Notes: a model not told the origin generated them from the sequence alone. 64,000 nucleotides of DNA from Aquimarina amphilecti (GCF_900109375.1 NZ_FOAB01000005.1:62001-126000); one strand, 5' to 3'; positions 17,791 to 26,180 are shown, counted from the stretch's first letter. Numbers and translations are program-made.

Positions 17791-17804
17791 ACCGAACGTT
17801 TGGT
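17791..17804. promoter_or_regulatory. TetR operator 1 (ACCGAACGTTTGGT)
   Basis: This near-palindrome has one mismatch from the perfect site at 18419-18434. It overlaps the -33 box (TTTG, 17799-17802) of the TetR gene promoter, so a bound repressor would block transcription of its own gene. Confidence 0.75.
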
Positions 17805-17829
17805 AAAAAACTTTATATCCTTACATTTG
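17799..17829 (+). promoter_or_regulatory. Promoter of the TetR gene
   Basis: TTTG at 17799-17802, 19 bases, then TACATTTG at 17822-17829 is a good match to the Bacteroidota consensus. The ATG at 17837 is only 8 bases downstream of the -7 box, so the mRNA would be leaderless or nearly so. Confidence 0.6.
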
Positions 17830-17836
17830 TGCTATT

Positions 17837-18397
17837 ATGAGACCAGTAAAAGTAGAAGACAAACAATTAATGGATGGCCTTAATAAGGTGTTTAGAGCTA
17901 AAGGCTATGAAGGAGCTAGTTTGAATGAATTAGCAGAAGGCGCTGGTTTAAAAAAAGCAAGTTTGTATCATAGATTTCCGGAAGGGAAAAAAGGAATTGG
18001 TCTTGCAGTCTTATCGTATTCTTCAGATTGGTTGCATAAGAATCTGTATGAATTATTAATAGATAAAAAATTAACAAAAGAGAAAAGGTTGGAAATGACA
18101 TTAACCAGAATCAAGGATTTATATGATGATGGGAAAGAAACCTGTGTACTTCGATCGCTATCAATGGAATCAGGAATGGGAATTTTTGGAGAGCAAATAA
18201 AGGGAGAAATGAATAGATGGATAAGAAATTTTACAGAATTTGGATTAGAATTCGGACTTAGTAAAGATCAATCAACGAGAATTGCAAAACAGGGTTTAAT
18301 AAGTATACAAGGAAGCCTTGTTGTGTCTAATGCAATGTCTGATAACAGCTTGTTTTTAGATACTTTAGAAGATATAAAGCTTAAGTATAAAGTATAA
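17837..18397 (+). CDS. TetR/AcrR-family transcriptional regulator
   Basis: This 186-residue protein has an N-terminal TetR helix-turn-helix: LNKVFRAKGYEGASLNELAEGAGLKKASLYHRFPEGKKGIG in parts, with the signature 'LYHRF'. The C-terminal ligand domain includes CVLRSLSMESG and is like the YxaF/LmrA-type TetR_C. The gene is flanked on both sides by matching CCGAACG palindromes. It therefore probably represses itself and the following DUF1348 and hydrolase genes until a ligand, perhaps a toxic electrophile, is bound. Confidence 0.85.
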   Translation: MRPVKVEDKQLMDGLNKVFRAKGYEGASLNELAEGAGLKKASLYHRFPEGKKGIGLAVLSYSSDWLHKNLYELLIDKKLTKEKRLEMTLTRIKDLYDDGKETCVLRSLSMESGMGIFGEQIKGEMNRWIRNFTEFGLEFGLSKDQSTRIAKQGLISIQGSLVVSNAMSDNSLFLDTLEDIKLKYKV

Positions 18398-18418
18398 TAT
18401 TTTTTTATACTAATAATT

Positions 18419-18434
18419 TACCGAACGTTCGGTA
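18419..18434. promoter_or_regulatory. TetR operator 2 (TACCGAACGTTCGGTA)
   Basis: A perfect 16-bp palindrome, 14 bases before the ATG of the DUF1348 gene and 21 bases after the TetR stop. It shares the core ACCGAACGTT with the site upstream of the TetR gene. Its position suggests separate repression of the downstream two genes. Confidence 0.8.
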
Positions 18435-18448
18435 ATAAAATTTAAATA

Positions 18449-18859
18449 ATGGAAAAAAAATTCCCCTTGCCACCTTTTTCAGAAGAAACGGCAAAGCAAA
18501 AGGTTCAGATGGCAGAAGATGCCTGGAACAGCAAAGATCCAATAGCTATATCAACGGCTTATAGTTTAGAAACCGAATGGCGTAATCGAAATCAATTCAT
18601 CAATGGACGAGAAGAAGTACAGGGATTTCTCAGAGATAAATGGAAAAAAGAACTCAATTATAAACTTAGAAAAGAATTATGGGCATATCAAGATAATAGG
18701 ATTGCAGTGCGATTTGAGTATGAATATCAAAATAAAAACAATCAATGGTACAGAGCATACGGTAATGAAAATTGGGAGTTTGATGAGAATGGTTTTATGG
18801 AAAAAAGATATGCCAGTATTAACGATTTAGAAATATCGGAGACAGAAAGAAAATTATAA
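18449..18859 (+). CDS. DUF1348 / nuclear transport factor 2-like small protein
   Basis: This 136-residue cytoplasmic protein has the compact cone-shaped NTF2/SnoaL-like layout typical of DUF1348: PPFSEETAKQKVQMAEDAWNS at the start in parts, YSLETEWRNRNQF, GREEVQGFLRDKWKKEL, RIAVRFEYEY, GNENWEFDENGFM and KRYASINDLEI. Members are frequently paired with TetR regulators and small-molecule detoxification genes. No catalytic residues are established. It is under the second TetR operator and is followed after 25 bases by the hydrolase gene. Confidence 0.8.
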   Translation: MEKKFPLPPFSEETAKQKVQMAEDAWNSKDPIAISTAYSLETEWRNRNQFINGREEVQGFLRDKWKKELNYKLRKELWAYQDNRIAVRFEYEYQNKNNQWYRAYGNENWEFDENGFMEKRYASINDLEISETERKL

Positions 18860-18884
18860 TCAAATTTTAAATACAGACATAAAA

Positions 18885-19859
18885 ATGAAAAATCAAACGA
18901 CAAAGCGTTTTATAGTATTACTTGTGATTACCCTTACCACAAGTGTCTTAGCGCATGGTTTACCCCTTAACAATGATTATGAAACTATTATAAAGAATAC
19001 GGTTAAATATAAAAAGATCAATATACAAGGAATAGATGTTGCCTATAGAGAGGCTGGTAACCCCAAAAATCCAGCGATTGTATTATTACATGGATTTCCT
19101 TCTTCGTCTCATCAATACCGAAAAGTATTGAACGAATTATCTGATGAGTTTTACTTGATTGCCCCAGATTATCCAGGTTTTGGGAATAGTGATTTTCCAA
19201 GTGCTACCTCTTATGAGTATACTTTTGATAATTTAGCTAAGACTATTGAGGTTTTCTTGGAAAAGTTAGAAATTAGGTCTTATGCATTAATGATTCAAGA
19301 CTATGGTGCTCCGATAGGACTAAGAATTGCAACTAAGCATCCAGAGAGAGTAACAGCTATTATAAATCAAAATGGAAATGCCTATAAAGAGGGTTTGGGA
19401 CCTGCCTGGAAGGATGTCAAAGCATTTTGGGCAAATAGATCTCCAGAAACTGAGAAGGCTTTGTTACCTGTATTTTCTATAGAAGGATTAAAATGGCAAT
19501 ATACGCACGGTACCAGAAATCCAGAAAATGTGAATCCAGATACTTGGCATTTGGATTACTTACGAATGTCAAGACCGAATGCCCATAAAGTGAATTTGGA
19601 TTTGTTTTATGATTATCAAAACAACATTAAGCGTTATCCAGAATGGCAAAAATACCTTAGAGATAACCAGCCTCCATTACTGATTGTTTGGGGTAAAAAT
19701 GATGCCTTCTTTCCCGAAAGTGGAGCAGAAGCCTTTAAAAAAGATGTGAAGAATATTGATTACAATATTTATAATACTGGGCATTTTGCATTGGAAGAAG
19801 AAGGTGAAGCTATTGTCCAAAAAATTAGAACTTTTCTAAAAAAAAATAACATCAGATAA
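18885..19859 (+). CDS. Secreted alpha/beta hydrolase, haloalkane dehalogenase / epoxide hydrolase-like
   Basis: This 324-residue protein has an N-terminal signal peptide (about residues 8-24, ending LAHG). HGFPSSSHQYRK forms the oxyanion region and DYPGFGNSDFP follows. The nucleophile is Asp139 in MIQDYGAPIG and the base is His300 in TGHFALEEEGE. An Asp nucleophile places it with haloalkane/haloacetate dehalogenases and epoxide hydrolases rather than esterases. It is the last gene of the TetR-controlled unit and is followed by a terminator. The substrate is unknown. Confidence 0.8.
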   Translation: MKNQTTKRFIVLLVITLTTSVLAHGLPLNNDYETIIKNTVKYKKINIQGIDVAYREAGNPKNPAIVLLHGFPSSSHQYRKVLNELSDEFYLIAPDYPGFGNSDFPSATSYEYTFDNLAKTIEVFLEKLEIRSYALMIQDYGAPIGLRIATKHPERVTAIINQNGNAYKEGLGPAWKDVKAFWANRSPETEKALLPVFSIEGLKWQYTHGTRNPENVNPDTWHLDYLRMSRPNAHKVNLDLFYDYQNNIKRYPEWQKYLRDNQPPLLIVWGKNDAFFPESGAEAFKKDVKNIDYNIYNTGHFALEEEGEAIVQKIRTFLKKNNIR

Positions 19860-19875
19860 TGCCAGTTAAATTAAA

Positions 19876-19906
19876 CAAGGACCTAGTATTATATAGTAGG
19901 TCCTTG
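19876..19906. terminator. Intrinsic terminator between convergent genes
   Basis: CAAGGACCTA pairs with TAGGTCCTTG across an 11-base loop. It lies between the hydrolase and the convergent leader-peptide gene, with an A-rich left side and T-rich right side. Confidence 0.7.
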
Positions 19907-19915
19907 ATTTATTTA

Positions 19916-20119
19916 TTATTCAAATATACCTGAAAGACACATATGCGTTTCTCTAGTTCCTAAACAACAACCATTAGATAAAGGGTATCCACCACAAGCT
20001 TGACATCTTTGAGCGTCAACAGGGTTAGGGCAAGCTCCAAGATTACCTCCATTTACCGACTGCTGTTGTGATTTACTAAGAGTTTGGGCGTCTTTCAAAT
20101 TTAAAATGTTCTTTAACAT
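19916..20119 (-). CDS. Cys-rich peptide with double-glycine leader (bacteriocin-like)
   Basis: This 67-residue peptide is read from ATG at 20119. The leader LNLKDAQTLSKSQQQSVNGG ends in Gly-Gly, like flavobacterial peptides exported by peptidase-containing ABC transporters. The mature part (about 42 residues) has six cysteines, in LGACPNP, RCQACGG, NGCC and HMC, suggesting disulfides. No transporter, modification enzyme or immunity gene is adjacent. A longer reading from 20155 is possible but adds 12 residues before the leader. Function could be bacteriocin or signal; neither is shown. Confidence 0.6.
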   Translation of the reverse strand: MLKNILNLKDAQTLSKSQQQSVNGGNLGACPNPVDAQRCQACGGYPLSNGCCLGTRETHMCLSGIFE

Positions 20120-20220
20120 AATTAAGGTTTTAAGAATAATATTTCCCCCAAACATTTAGAGACACTTGAGGTTTGTGTCTATGAAATTATTAACGCTAAT
20201 ATGGGGAATTTGTTGCTTTT

Positions 20221-20826
20221 TTACAATTTATTTATGATTTCAGAAATTGTTTGCTTTGACTGTTTAAATACTTCTTCGTTCATAGTGGTTCCTTCTAATG
20301 GCAAAAAAGTTACATCAGTTATCCCAATAAGACCTAAAACTGTTTGTAAATAGGGTTGAACAAAGTCTAAGGCTTTCATTTCATTTGAGTTATACACGGC
20401 TCCAGCTGAGGTTATGATATAAGCTTTTACATTTTTGACTGTACCATAAAACTGCCCTTGCTCATTTATCCCAAAAGTACTGTTAATTCTAACTATGTGG
20501 TCAATCCAAGCTTTTAAGGCAGATGGAATACTAAAGTTATACATAGGCGTACTTATAAGTAGGATATCTGTTTCTTTTAACTCTTCAATGAGTTCATCAG
20601 ATAATTTTGTAGCACTAATTAATTCGTCATTAAATTGTTCTTTAGAACTATAAAATCCTTCAATTGTTTTTTGATGTATATGAGGTATTGGAGTATTTAT
20701 GATGTCTCTAGTTACGATTGAACCTTTTGGATTATTTTTTTGCCAACGTTGCTGAAATTGATCTGCTATTTTTCGACTATCTGAATTGTTGATTCTAGAA
20801 CTGGAATCTATTCTTAGTAATTTCAT
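20221..20826 (-). CDS. azoR: FMN-dependent NADH-azoreductase / quinone reductase (AzoR-like)
   Basis: This 201-residue flavodoxin-fold protein begins MKLLRIDSSSRINNSDSRKIA, typical of AzoR, with the FMN-binding STPMYNFSIPSALKAWIDHI in the middle and ITSAGAVYN before the C-terminal third. It reduces quinones and azo compounds with NADH by two electrons. It is the second gene after the NAD-binding dehydrogenase gene (4-base gap), so the two form an operon for handling reactive carbonyl or quinone compounds. Confidence 0.85.
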   Translation of the reverse strand: MKLLRIDSSSRINNSDSRKIADQFQQRWQKNNPKGSIVTRDIINTPIPHIHQKTIEGFYSSKEQFNDELISATKLSDELIEELKETDILLISTPMYNFSIPSALKAWIDHIVRINSTFGINEQGQFYGTVKNVKAYIITSAGAVYNSNEMKALDFVQPYLQTVLGLIGITDVTFLPLEGTTMNEEVFKQSKQTISEIINKL

Positions 20827-20830
20827 AGTT

Positions 20831-21700
20831 TTATTTTTTAAGGTTTAAAAATTCATATACTGCTGTAAAATCTAGATTTCCATACCCATGCTGTTTTGCT
20901 TGTGCATAGATTTCCTTAGTAATTGTAAGATTAGGGACCGCTACATTTTGCTCATATGCGCAAATAGTGGATAGGTGTAGATCTTTTTGTATCCACTTTA
21001 AGGGGAAATTTGTTTCATAATTAGAGTTTTCAAGTTTTGAACGGATTGCTGACATTACGGGAGGAACAACGGGTGTGCTTAGTAGTACATTGAATAATGT
21101 TTCTTTTTCTAAACCCATAGCTTCACCCATCACTAATGCTTCCGAAAAAGCAACCATAGATTGTCCTAATAATTGATTAATTAGCATTTTCATAGCAGCA
21201 CCCATTCCTACTTTTCCTAAATGCAATGTCTTTTTTCCCATAATATCAAGTAAGAATTTAGTTTCAGTAACAGAAGCTGAATCGCCTCCTAACAAAAAAA
21301 GTAATTCACCGCTCTCAGCAGGAGCTTTCGTACCTGCTACTGGAGCGTCGAGATAACGAATTCTATGTTTTTTTGCGATTATATCCATCTCCTTGGTAAA
21401 TGATGGATTTACTGTGCTGCAATTAATCCAAATACTATTATCCTTAAGAGAAGAAAGAAAACCTTTGCTGCCAAGAGCAACTTCTTTTACAATTTCTGGA
21501 GTAGACAACATTGTGATTAAAACATCTACGTTTTGTGCAACTTCTTTAGGGTTTTCTGCCCATGTTGCTCCATTATCCAGTAGATGGTTTGCTTTTTCTT
21601 TGGTTCGGTTGTATACAATAAGTGAATGGCCGGCTTTTTGAAGATTAGAAGCCATTCTACTTCCCATTATACCTAATCCTATAAATCCTATTTTATTCAT
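20831..21700 (-). CDS. NAD(P)-dependent oxidoreductase, 3-hydroxyisobutyrate dehydrogenase family
   Basis: This 289-residue beta-hydroxyacid dehydrogenase has a dinucleotide fold FIGLGIMGSRMASNLQKAG at the N-terminus and NPKEVAQNVDVLITML. The substrate-binding motif is DAPVAGTKAPAESGEL, and GKVGMGAAMKMLINQLL holds the catalytic Lys. Members include 3-hydroxyisobutyrate, tartronate semialdehyde and glyoxylate/succinic-semialdehyde reductases; the exact substrate is not evident. Its start codon lies inside a 10-bp inverted repeat. AzoR follows after 4 bases. Confidence 0.8.
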   Translation of the reverse strand: MNKIGFIGLGIMGSRMASNLQKAGHSLIVYNRTKEKANHLLDNGATWAENPKEVAQNVDVLITMLSTPEIVKEVALGSKGFLSSLKDNSIWINCSTVNPSFTKEMDIIAKKHRIRYLDAPVAGTKAPAESGELLFLLGGDSASVTETKFLLDIMGKKTLHLGKVGMGAAMKMLINQLLGQSMVAFSEALVMGEAMGLEKETLFNVLLSTPVVPPVMSAIRSKLENSNYETNFPLKWIQKDLHLSTICAYEQNVAVPNLTITKEIYAQAKQHGYGNLDFTAVYEFLNLKK

Positions 21701-21729
21701 TTGTATATGTTTTAATTCTTATACAAATG
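21698..21729 (-). promoter_or_regulatory. Inverted repeat covering the start codon of the dehydrogenase gene
   Basis: CATTTGTATA (21698-21707) and TATACAAATG (21720-21729) are perfect 10-base arms with a 12-base spacer. In the minus-strand mRNA the right-hand arm ends with the AUG. It could be an operator for a dimeric regulator or an mRNA hairpin hiding the start codon. Confidence 0.5.
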
Positions 21730-21792
21730 TCACAGAAAGTGAAAAAAATAAGTTTTCGAAAAAACTAAAAGTTGTGTTTTTCGATCAAAAAC

Positions 21793-22668
21793 TTAGATCA
21801 TAATGTCTTTTCGGTATTTAATTTGAAATTGCTTAGGAGAAATATTGAATTTTTTTTGAAATGTCTTAATGAAATGTGGGGTGTTTTCGTATCCAACTTG
21901 TCGTGCGATACTTGTAACAGAATCGTTAGTGTCTTTTAATAAAAAAGAAGCTTTTTCTAACCGTCTTTCGATCAGCCACTTTTTAGGAGAAATACCAAAT
22001 TTAGATTTAAAATCTCTTCTAAATGTGGAGATACTTCTTCCAGTAAGATAAGAGTAATCTTCAACGTCCAGTGGTTTGTCAAAGTTATTATTCATAAAAG
22101 TCCGAATGTTTTTTTTAGCTCTTTTTTTTAATTGAAAAAGCTTTGACAGAAATTCACTCCCTTGTTTCGAAATACTGATCAGATGCAGTAATTCTAGTAG
22201 TTTTGGTCTTGTGAATTGATGCTGATTTTTACCTCTGTAAAGGGTAAGAAGAGTATCTGTAAAAAGTCGCAGATTTTGATCATACTCTAGTACTAAATTT
22301 GTTGAGGTATCTTCCTTTGTAAACACTTCGAAATTATTCAAAAATTCATCTGTGATTTCTTCATCAAAAAAGAATACGACTGCTTCAAAGGTTCCATTTT
22401 TAGGAATAATATCTGATATCATATATAGCCCTCTTGGTAAAAGAATGATTTGATTTTTTTGAACTATGGTTAAATCACCTTCTGAGGTTTCGACTTGTAA
22501 TCCACCATTTAATACTAAGGTTAATGCATGGGAAGCTAAATAGCGTTCATTCTGAAGATCTGCTTGTTTCACACTTTTTAGGATTACACAAGAAATGCCA
22601 TCAACTAGTACTTTTTCTATATTTGGATGTTGGTAAAATACCTGAGGAACTACTTTCATAACAAACAA
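21793..22668 (-). CDS. AraC-family transcriptional regulator
   Basis: This 291-residue protein has an N-terminal cupin-like ligand domain (about 20-140, with ASHALTLVLNGGLQVET and NQIILLPRGLYMIS) and a C-terminal AraC double HTH. The latter shows DVEDYSYLTGRSISTFRRDFK and SIARQVGYENTPHFIKTFQKKF, with the signature FNISPKQFQIKYR. It lies 92 bases upstream of the dehydrogenase-azoR pair on the same strand and probably activates it. A second ATG four codons in is an equally plausible start. Confidence 0.85.
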   Translation of the reverse strand: MFVMKVVPQVFYQHPNIEKVLVDGISCVILKSVKQADLQNERYLASHALTLVLNGGLQVETSEGDLTIVQKNQIILLPRGLYMISDIIPKNGTFEAVVFFFDEEITDEFLNNFEVFTKEDTSTNLVLEYDQNLRLFTDTLLTLYRGKNQHQFTRPKLLELLHLISISKQGSEFLSKLFQLKKRAKKNIRTFMNNNFDKPLDVEDYSYLTGRSISTFRRDFKSKFGISPKKWLIERRLEKASFLLKDTNDSVTSIARQVGYENTPHFIKTFQKKFNISPKQFQIKYRKDIMI

Positions 22669-22735
22669 AAATCAAAAGAATGAATAATATTAAATAAGAG
22701 TATTTAATAAAAGTAATGATTTTCGGTCAAAAATG

Positions 22736-23308
22736 TTATGGAGTAAATATTAAAGTACCTTCTAATATAAATTCATCAACAATTGCATTTTCTTTCATAC
22801 GTTTAAAAATACTAGGCGAATTATGATTAACTCCATATTTAGTTCTGTCAATTGTATGATTAAATGTAATAGTAATTCCAGAGTCATTGTGTTCTATGTT
22901 AACAGGAATACGTTCTAGGTTTGTTTTTCCTTTAATAGTCAGTTTACCTTGTAGAATAGTTTTATGATTTTCAATCTTTGTAGTTTTTTCTAGAGTAAAT
23001 ATAGCTTTTGAATATTTTTTAACCTCAAAAAAATCTTCGTTTTTAAGATGGCTTTTGAGATCATTGTTTTCATGATCTAAACTTTTCATGTCAATGGCAA
23101 TATTCATAGCGGATATTACTGTATCACTTATAATCATGGCACCTTTTTTTGCGTCAATCGTGCCTTTTAGAGAATAAGAATTAAATGCAGCTTTACCTGT
23201 CCAGAAAAATGTCGATTTTTTTGTATCTAATTCGAAACTCTGGCCGTTTATACTTTGTAATCCTAATAGTAGAAAAAATACTATAGATATAATTTTTAGT
23301 GTTCTCAT
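22736..23308 (-). CDS. YceI-family periplasmic lipid-binding protein
   Basis: This 190-residue protein has a signal peptide ending INGQ. The YceI fold shows as FELDTKKSTFFWTGKAAF, SLKGTIDAKKG, MKSLDHENNDLKSHLKNEDFF, KYSKAIFTLEK, KLTIKGKTNLERIPV and the final FTP. YceI proteins bind isoprenoid-type lipids in a lipocalin-like barrel. It lies one base downstream of a small secreted-protein gene, forming a three-gene group with the next two genes upstream. Confidence 0.85.
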   Translation of the reverse strand: MRTLKIISIVFFLLLGLQSINGQSFELDTKKSTFFWTGKAAFNSYSLKGTIDAKKGAMIISDTVISAMNIAIDMKSLDHENNDLKSHLKNEDFFEVKKYSKAIFTLEKTTKIENHKTILQGKLTIKGKTNLERIPVNIEHNDSGITITFNHTIDRTKYGVNHNSPSIFKRMKENAIVDEFILEGTLIFTP

Positions 23309-23309
23309 T

Positions 23310-23798
23310 TTAATTCAGAAGTTTATTGGTTGTTTCTATTTTTTCATATCCACATACGGTTTCCCCATCCTCAGAAATGCCTATAAAGTACCACATAGCC
23401 CATCCGCCAAAGAGAGAACTATCTGTTCGCCAGTTTTTTGTCCAAGTATATGGTTGAGACTGTTTCATAAGTTCTTTTTTAGTGCCAAAGTTTTTATTTA
23501 ATTCTTTTAATGGATATGATTTTCTTAGGTTCCAGGTGTTATTATAAAATAGATAAGCTCCATATTCTATGATTTTAATCTCACTTTCCTTACACAGAAT
23601 CGCTGTGTTGTGTTTCCAGTAATATCCATTATCAATCTTAATTGCATCAATATTTTTTGGAAAGTTATTTACTTCAATTGCCTTACGAAGTGTTTTTAAC
23701 TTATCAGGTAATTCTTCATTTATGGGAGTTCCATATTGTATTTGAGCGGTCAATGAATTTAAGGTAGATGCTATTAATAGTACAATTATTATTCTCAT
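23310..23798 (-). CDS. Secreted protein of unknown function
   Basis: I chose the ATG at 23798 (162 residues) because it begins a clean signal peptide (MRIIIVLLIASTLNSLTAQ); an upstream ATG at 23825 would add nine polar residues. The mature protein is rich in Trp and Tyr (WKHNTAILC, YTWTKNWRTDSSLFGGWAMWYF). No family is recognised. It sits one base before the YceI gene and just after another small secreted-protein gene. Confidence 0.6.
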   Translation of the reverse strand: MRIIIVLLIASTLNSLTAQIQYGTPINEELPDKLKTLRKAIEVNNFPKNIDAIKIDNGYYWKHNTAILCKESEIKIIEYGAYLFYNNTWNLRKSYPLKELNKNFGTKKELMKQSQPYTWTKNWRTDSSLFGGWAMWYFIGISEDGETVCGYEKIETTNKLLN

Positions 23799-23805
23799 AG
23801 CGTTA

Positions 23806-24207
23806 TTATTTAGTTTTTTCTGCAATCCAAACTGCTAAAAAGCCTCTATCCACAGCATGAGTAGAACCGTATAATTTTCCGTTTTTATAGTAAAAGCTTG
23901 TGTTATAACTTCCGCTATTGTCACCAGATATCAGAGAAACATAAACAACATCTAATTGTGTATTAATTCTTCCTTCTTGTATTTTAACTCCTTCTCGATA
24001 AAATGTACCGTGTACAGTTTTGGAGTTGATTTTATCAATACGCATCATAGCAAAATTAGAGTCTGTTTTATCCTGAGGACTCATATCTAATTTCCATTCA
24101 CCTATTAATAATTGTAAGTCGGTATTATTTTCTTGAGAAAAGGTGGAGAAAGTAGTGATGAAAAGAACGAGTAGGCTTATTTTTTTAAAAATTGCAAAAT
24201 GTTTCAT
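23806..24207 (-). CDS. Small secreted beta-rich protein of unknown function
   Basis: Read from ATG at 24207 this gives 133 residues with a signal peptide (LLVLFITTFSTFSQ). The mature part, LLIGEWKLDMSPQ...GTFYREG...GRINTQLDVVYVSL...TSFYYKNGKLYGSTH, looks like a lipocalin/calycin-type barrel with GEW near the start. The frame extends upstream to 24312, but that would put 35 polar residues before the signal. It precedes two secreted-protein genes on the same strand. Confidence 0.6.
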   Translation of the reverse strand: MKHFAIFKKISLLVLFITTFSTFSQENNTDLQLLIGEWKLDMSPQDKTDSNFAMMRIDKINSKTVHGTFYREGVKIQEGRINTQLDVVYVSLISGDNSGSYNTSFYYKNGKLYGSTHAVDRGFLAVWIAEKTK

Positions 24208-24329
24208 TTTTATGATTTTAGAATTTGTATGAGACAAATATTGACCAAATGCAGAAAAAAATCGTTTCAATTTGCTAAATGAGACGGATTTTAGGTAAAA
24301 ACAAGGTTTCAATTTTTTAATTGAAACTT

Positions 24330-25445
24330 TTAAGACTTTGTTTTTAGCGCGCTAGGAGGTTTTCCTGTAATTTTTTTAACGGTTCTGTTAAATGAAGCTT
24401 TAGAATTAAAACCAGCATCATAGGCTAAAGCCAGAAGTGTAAGGTTATCATTTTTAGGATTGTCAAGTAATCTCTTTACTTCTTTAAAACGAAGTTCGTT
24501 TATATAATCAGTAAACTTTTTCTGGTAGATTGTATTTAAGCATTTAGTGACTAAATACGGTTTTACGGAAAGTTGTTTTGATAATGAAGCTAGGGTAAGC
24601 TCTGGATTTTTGAAGAGCTGTTCCTCTTTCATTTTAGTTTCTAAGGTTTTACGGATATTTTGTAGCTGCTCTTTCTCTTTGTCAGAAATGATTGCAATTT
24701 GTTTGAACGCACTTTCTTTTCTTCGAGCAAAACCCTCTAAACCTAACCAATAGGTAATAATTGCCATCCCTATAAATACAGGGTGTCCGTAGAAAAAATT
24801 ACTTGCAAAATTGAAGAAGAAAAAATCGATTAATATCCCAACTACATAAATGATAGAAAATATTTTCATTACTAAAACAACTCTTTTTATCCAGTCGAGT
24901 TTTTCTTCAAGAATTTTATATCCTTCTACTTGTATTGTATTACTAAGTATTTTTTCAGCTTTAATACTATAAAAAACAATTAGTGCTCCAGAAACAATAA
25001 ACATAGTAGGGTAATGCATCCATACTACATATCCCCAATACCCTAACCAAGAGAGGCTCTCCCGAGTACCATCCCAGTAAAAGTTTTGCGCTTTAATAAA
25101 AAAGCTCCAAGTAAATTCTATTAGTACAGGAAGGAAGTGAATCCAATCTTTTCTTAAAAATTTGAACTTGGGATTAACGTAACTTTTTATAAAAAAATAG
25201 ATAAGCGTTCCATATATCCAATTGTATTCTAATAGTATATGATACCAAAAATCATATCGTCCCAGCCCAAAAATATTTAAGGTCTCTACGATTAGGCGAT
25301 AAGAGAAAAAGAATAATATAGTGGCAAGAAATCGATTAGCCAAGTAGTGTACTCCATGTTTTTGCCATAAAATAATACCAAAAATGATTCCTTGTATGGC
25401 ACCAATACATAATAATATAACCAAAAGTATCTCTAACGTTTCCAC
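24330..25445 (-). CDS. AraC-type regulator with seven-helix membrane domain
   Basis: This 371-residue protein has about seven hydrophobic segments (residues 5-240) like the 7TM or 8TM receptor units of Bacteroidota. It then has a linker (KEKEQLQNIRKTLETKM) and a C-terminal AraC HTH, with PELTLASLSKQLSVKPYLVTKCLN, ALAYDAGFNSKASFNRTVKKITG and the terminal PPSAL. The membrane-bound regulator would sense an extracellular or membrane signal. It is transcribed toward the secreted-protein/YceI genes and may control them. Confidence 0.8.
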   Translation of the reverse strand: METLEILLVILLCIGAIQGIIFGIILWQKHGVHYLANRFLATILFFFSYRLIVETLNIFGLGRYDFWYHILLEYNWIYGTLIYFFIKSYVNPKFKFLRKDWIHFLPVLIEFTWSFFIKAQNFYWDGTRESLSWLGYWGYVVWMHYPTMFIVSGALIVFYSIKAEKILSNTIQVEGYKILEEKLDWIKRVVLVMKIFSIIYVVGILIDFFFFNFASNFFYGHPVFIGMAIITYWLGLEGFARRKESAFKQIAIISDKEKEQLQNIRKTLETKMKEEQLFKNPELTLASLSKQLSVKPYLVTKCLNTIYQKKFTDYINELRFKEVKRLLDNPKNDNLTLLALAYDAGFNSKASFNRTVKKITGKPPSALKTKS

Positions 25446-25469
25446 TGGATTAAAGATAAAGAAGAAGAT

Positions 25470-26180
25470 TTAAGAAACAACTTTTTCCTTATAATATCGA
25501 TACAAATCTTCTGATGAAGCTCCTAGCCATCTTCTCATATGAATATTTAGAAAGTGATATTGTAATCGCCAAACACCTACTTCTCTATAGCGTCTTGCAG
25601 AAGTAATAACATATTTAGGGATGATAACAAATTTATCAATAGCAAAAAGGCGGTCTACTAAATCGTTATCTTCATAAACGATATAAGCTTCATCATATCC
25701 ATCTATTTCTCTAAATAATGAAGCTGTAATGAATTGACTTTGATCTCCTCCACGACAGCGCTTACTTTCGAATTGAGTGAGCCAACCTAAGAATCGAAGC
25801 CACCAATGTTTAGAATCAAATTTCATTCTAAAACAACCGGCTTCATTGCCTCCATGAATTTGTTGGATAATATCCCTATCATAGCCATCAGGAGGAAAAG
25901 AATCTGCGTGTAGGAAATAAAGTATTTCTCCAGAAGCTGCAGCAGCTCCTGTATTCATTTGTTTAGCACGGCCTTTCTCTGAAGATACTAATTTAATAGG
26001 TGTTTTTTGTGTATTTGCGGAATCTGTAACAGCTTTTTGAGATTCATCCACGCTTCCTCCGTCAACTACTATAATTTCTTTAATGAAATTTGGAGAGGAA
26101 TAAGTTTGTGTCAAATGGGAAAGCAGCTTACGAATTGTAGCTGCTTCATTTAGAATAGGAATTATTATAGATATTTTCAA
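25470..26180 (-). CDS. Arsenosugar-type GT2 glycosyltransferase (TIGR04283-like, 'transferase 2')
   Basis: This 236-residue family-2 glycosyltransferase has SIIIPILNEAATIRKLLSHL, the nucleotide-binding VVDGGSVDES, GRAKQMNTGAAAASG, the metal-binding YFLHADSFPP, KRCRGGDQSQFI and YEDNDLVDRL. This combination matches the rSAM/selenodomain-associated 'transferase 2' family, usually found with ArsS/ArsM. It probably adds the aglycone or a further sugar in arsenosugar synthesis, but its exact step is not established. A DUF547 gene precedes it. Confidence 0.8.
   Translation of the reverse strand: MKISIIIPILNEAATIRKLLSHLTQTYSSPNFIKEIIVVDGGSVDESQKAVTDSANTQKTPIKLVSSEKGRAKQMNTGAAAASGEILYFLHADSFPPDGYDRDIIQQIHGGNEAGCFRMKFDSKHWWLRFLGWLTQFESKRCRGGDQSQFITASLFREIDGYDEAYIVYEDNDLVDRLFAIDKFVIIPKYVITSARRYREVGVWRLQYHFLNIHMRRWLGASSEDLYRYYKEKVVS

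Noticed and set aside
18391-18411. Hairpin AGTATAA / TTATACT at the end of the TetR gene
   Set aside because: Only seven A/T-rich pairs with no T run on the 3' side; too weak to call a terminator.
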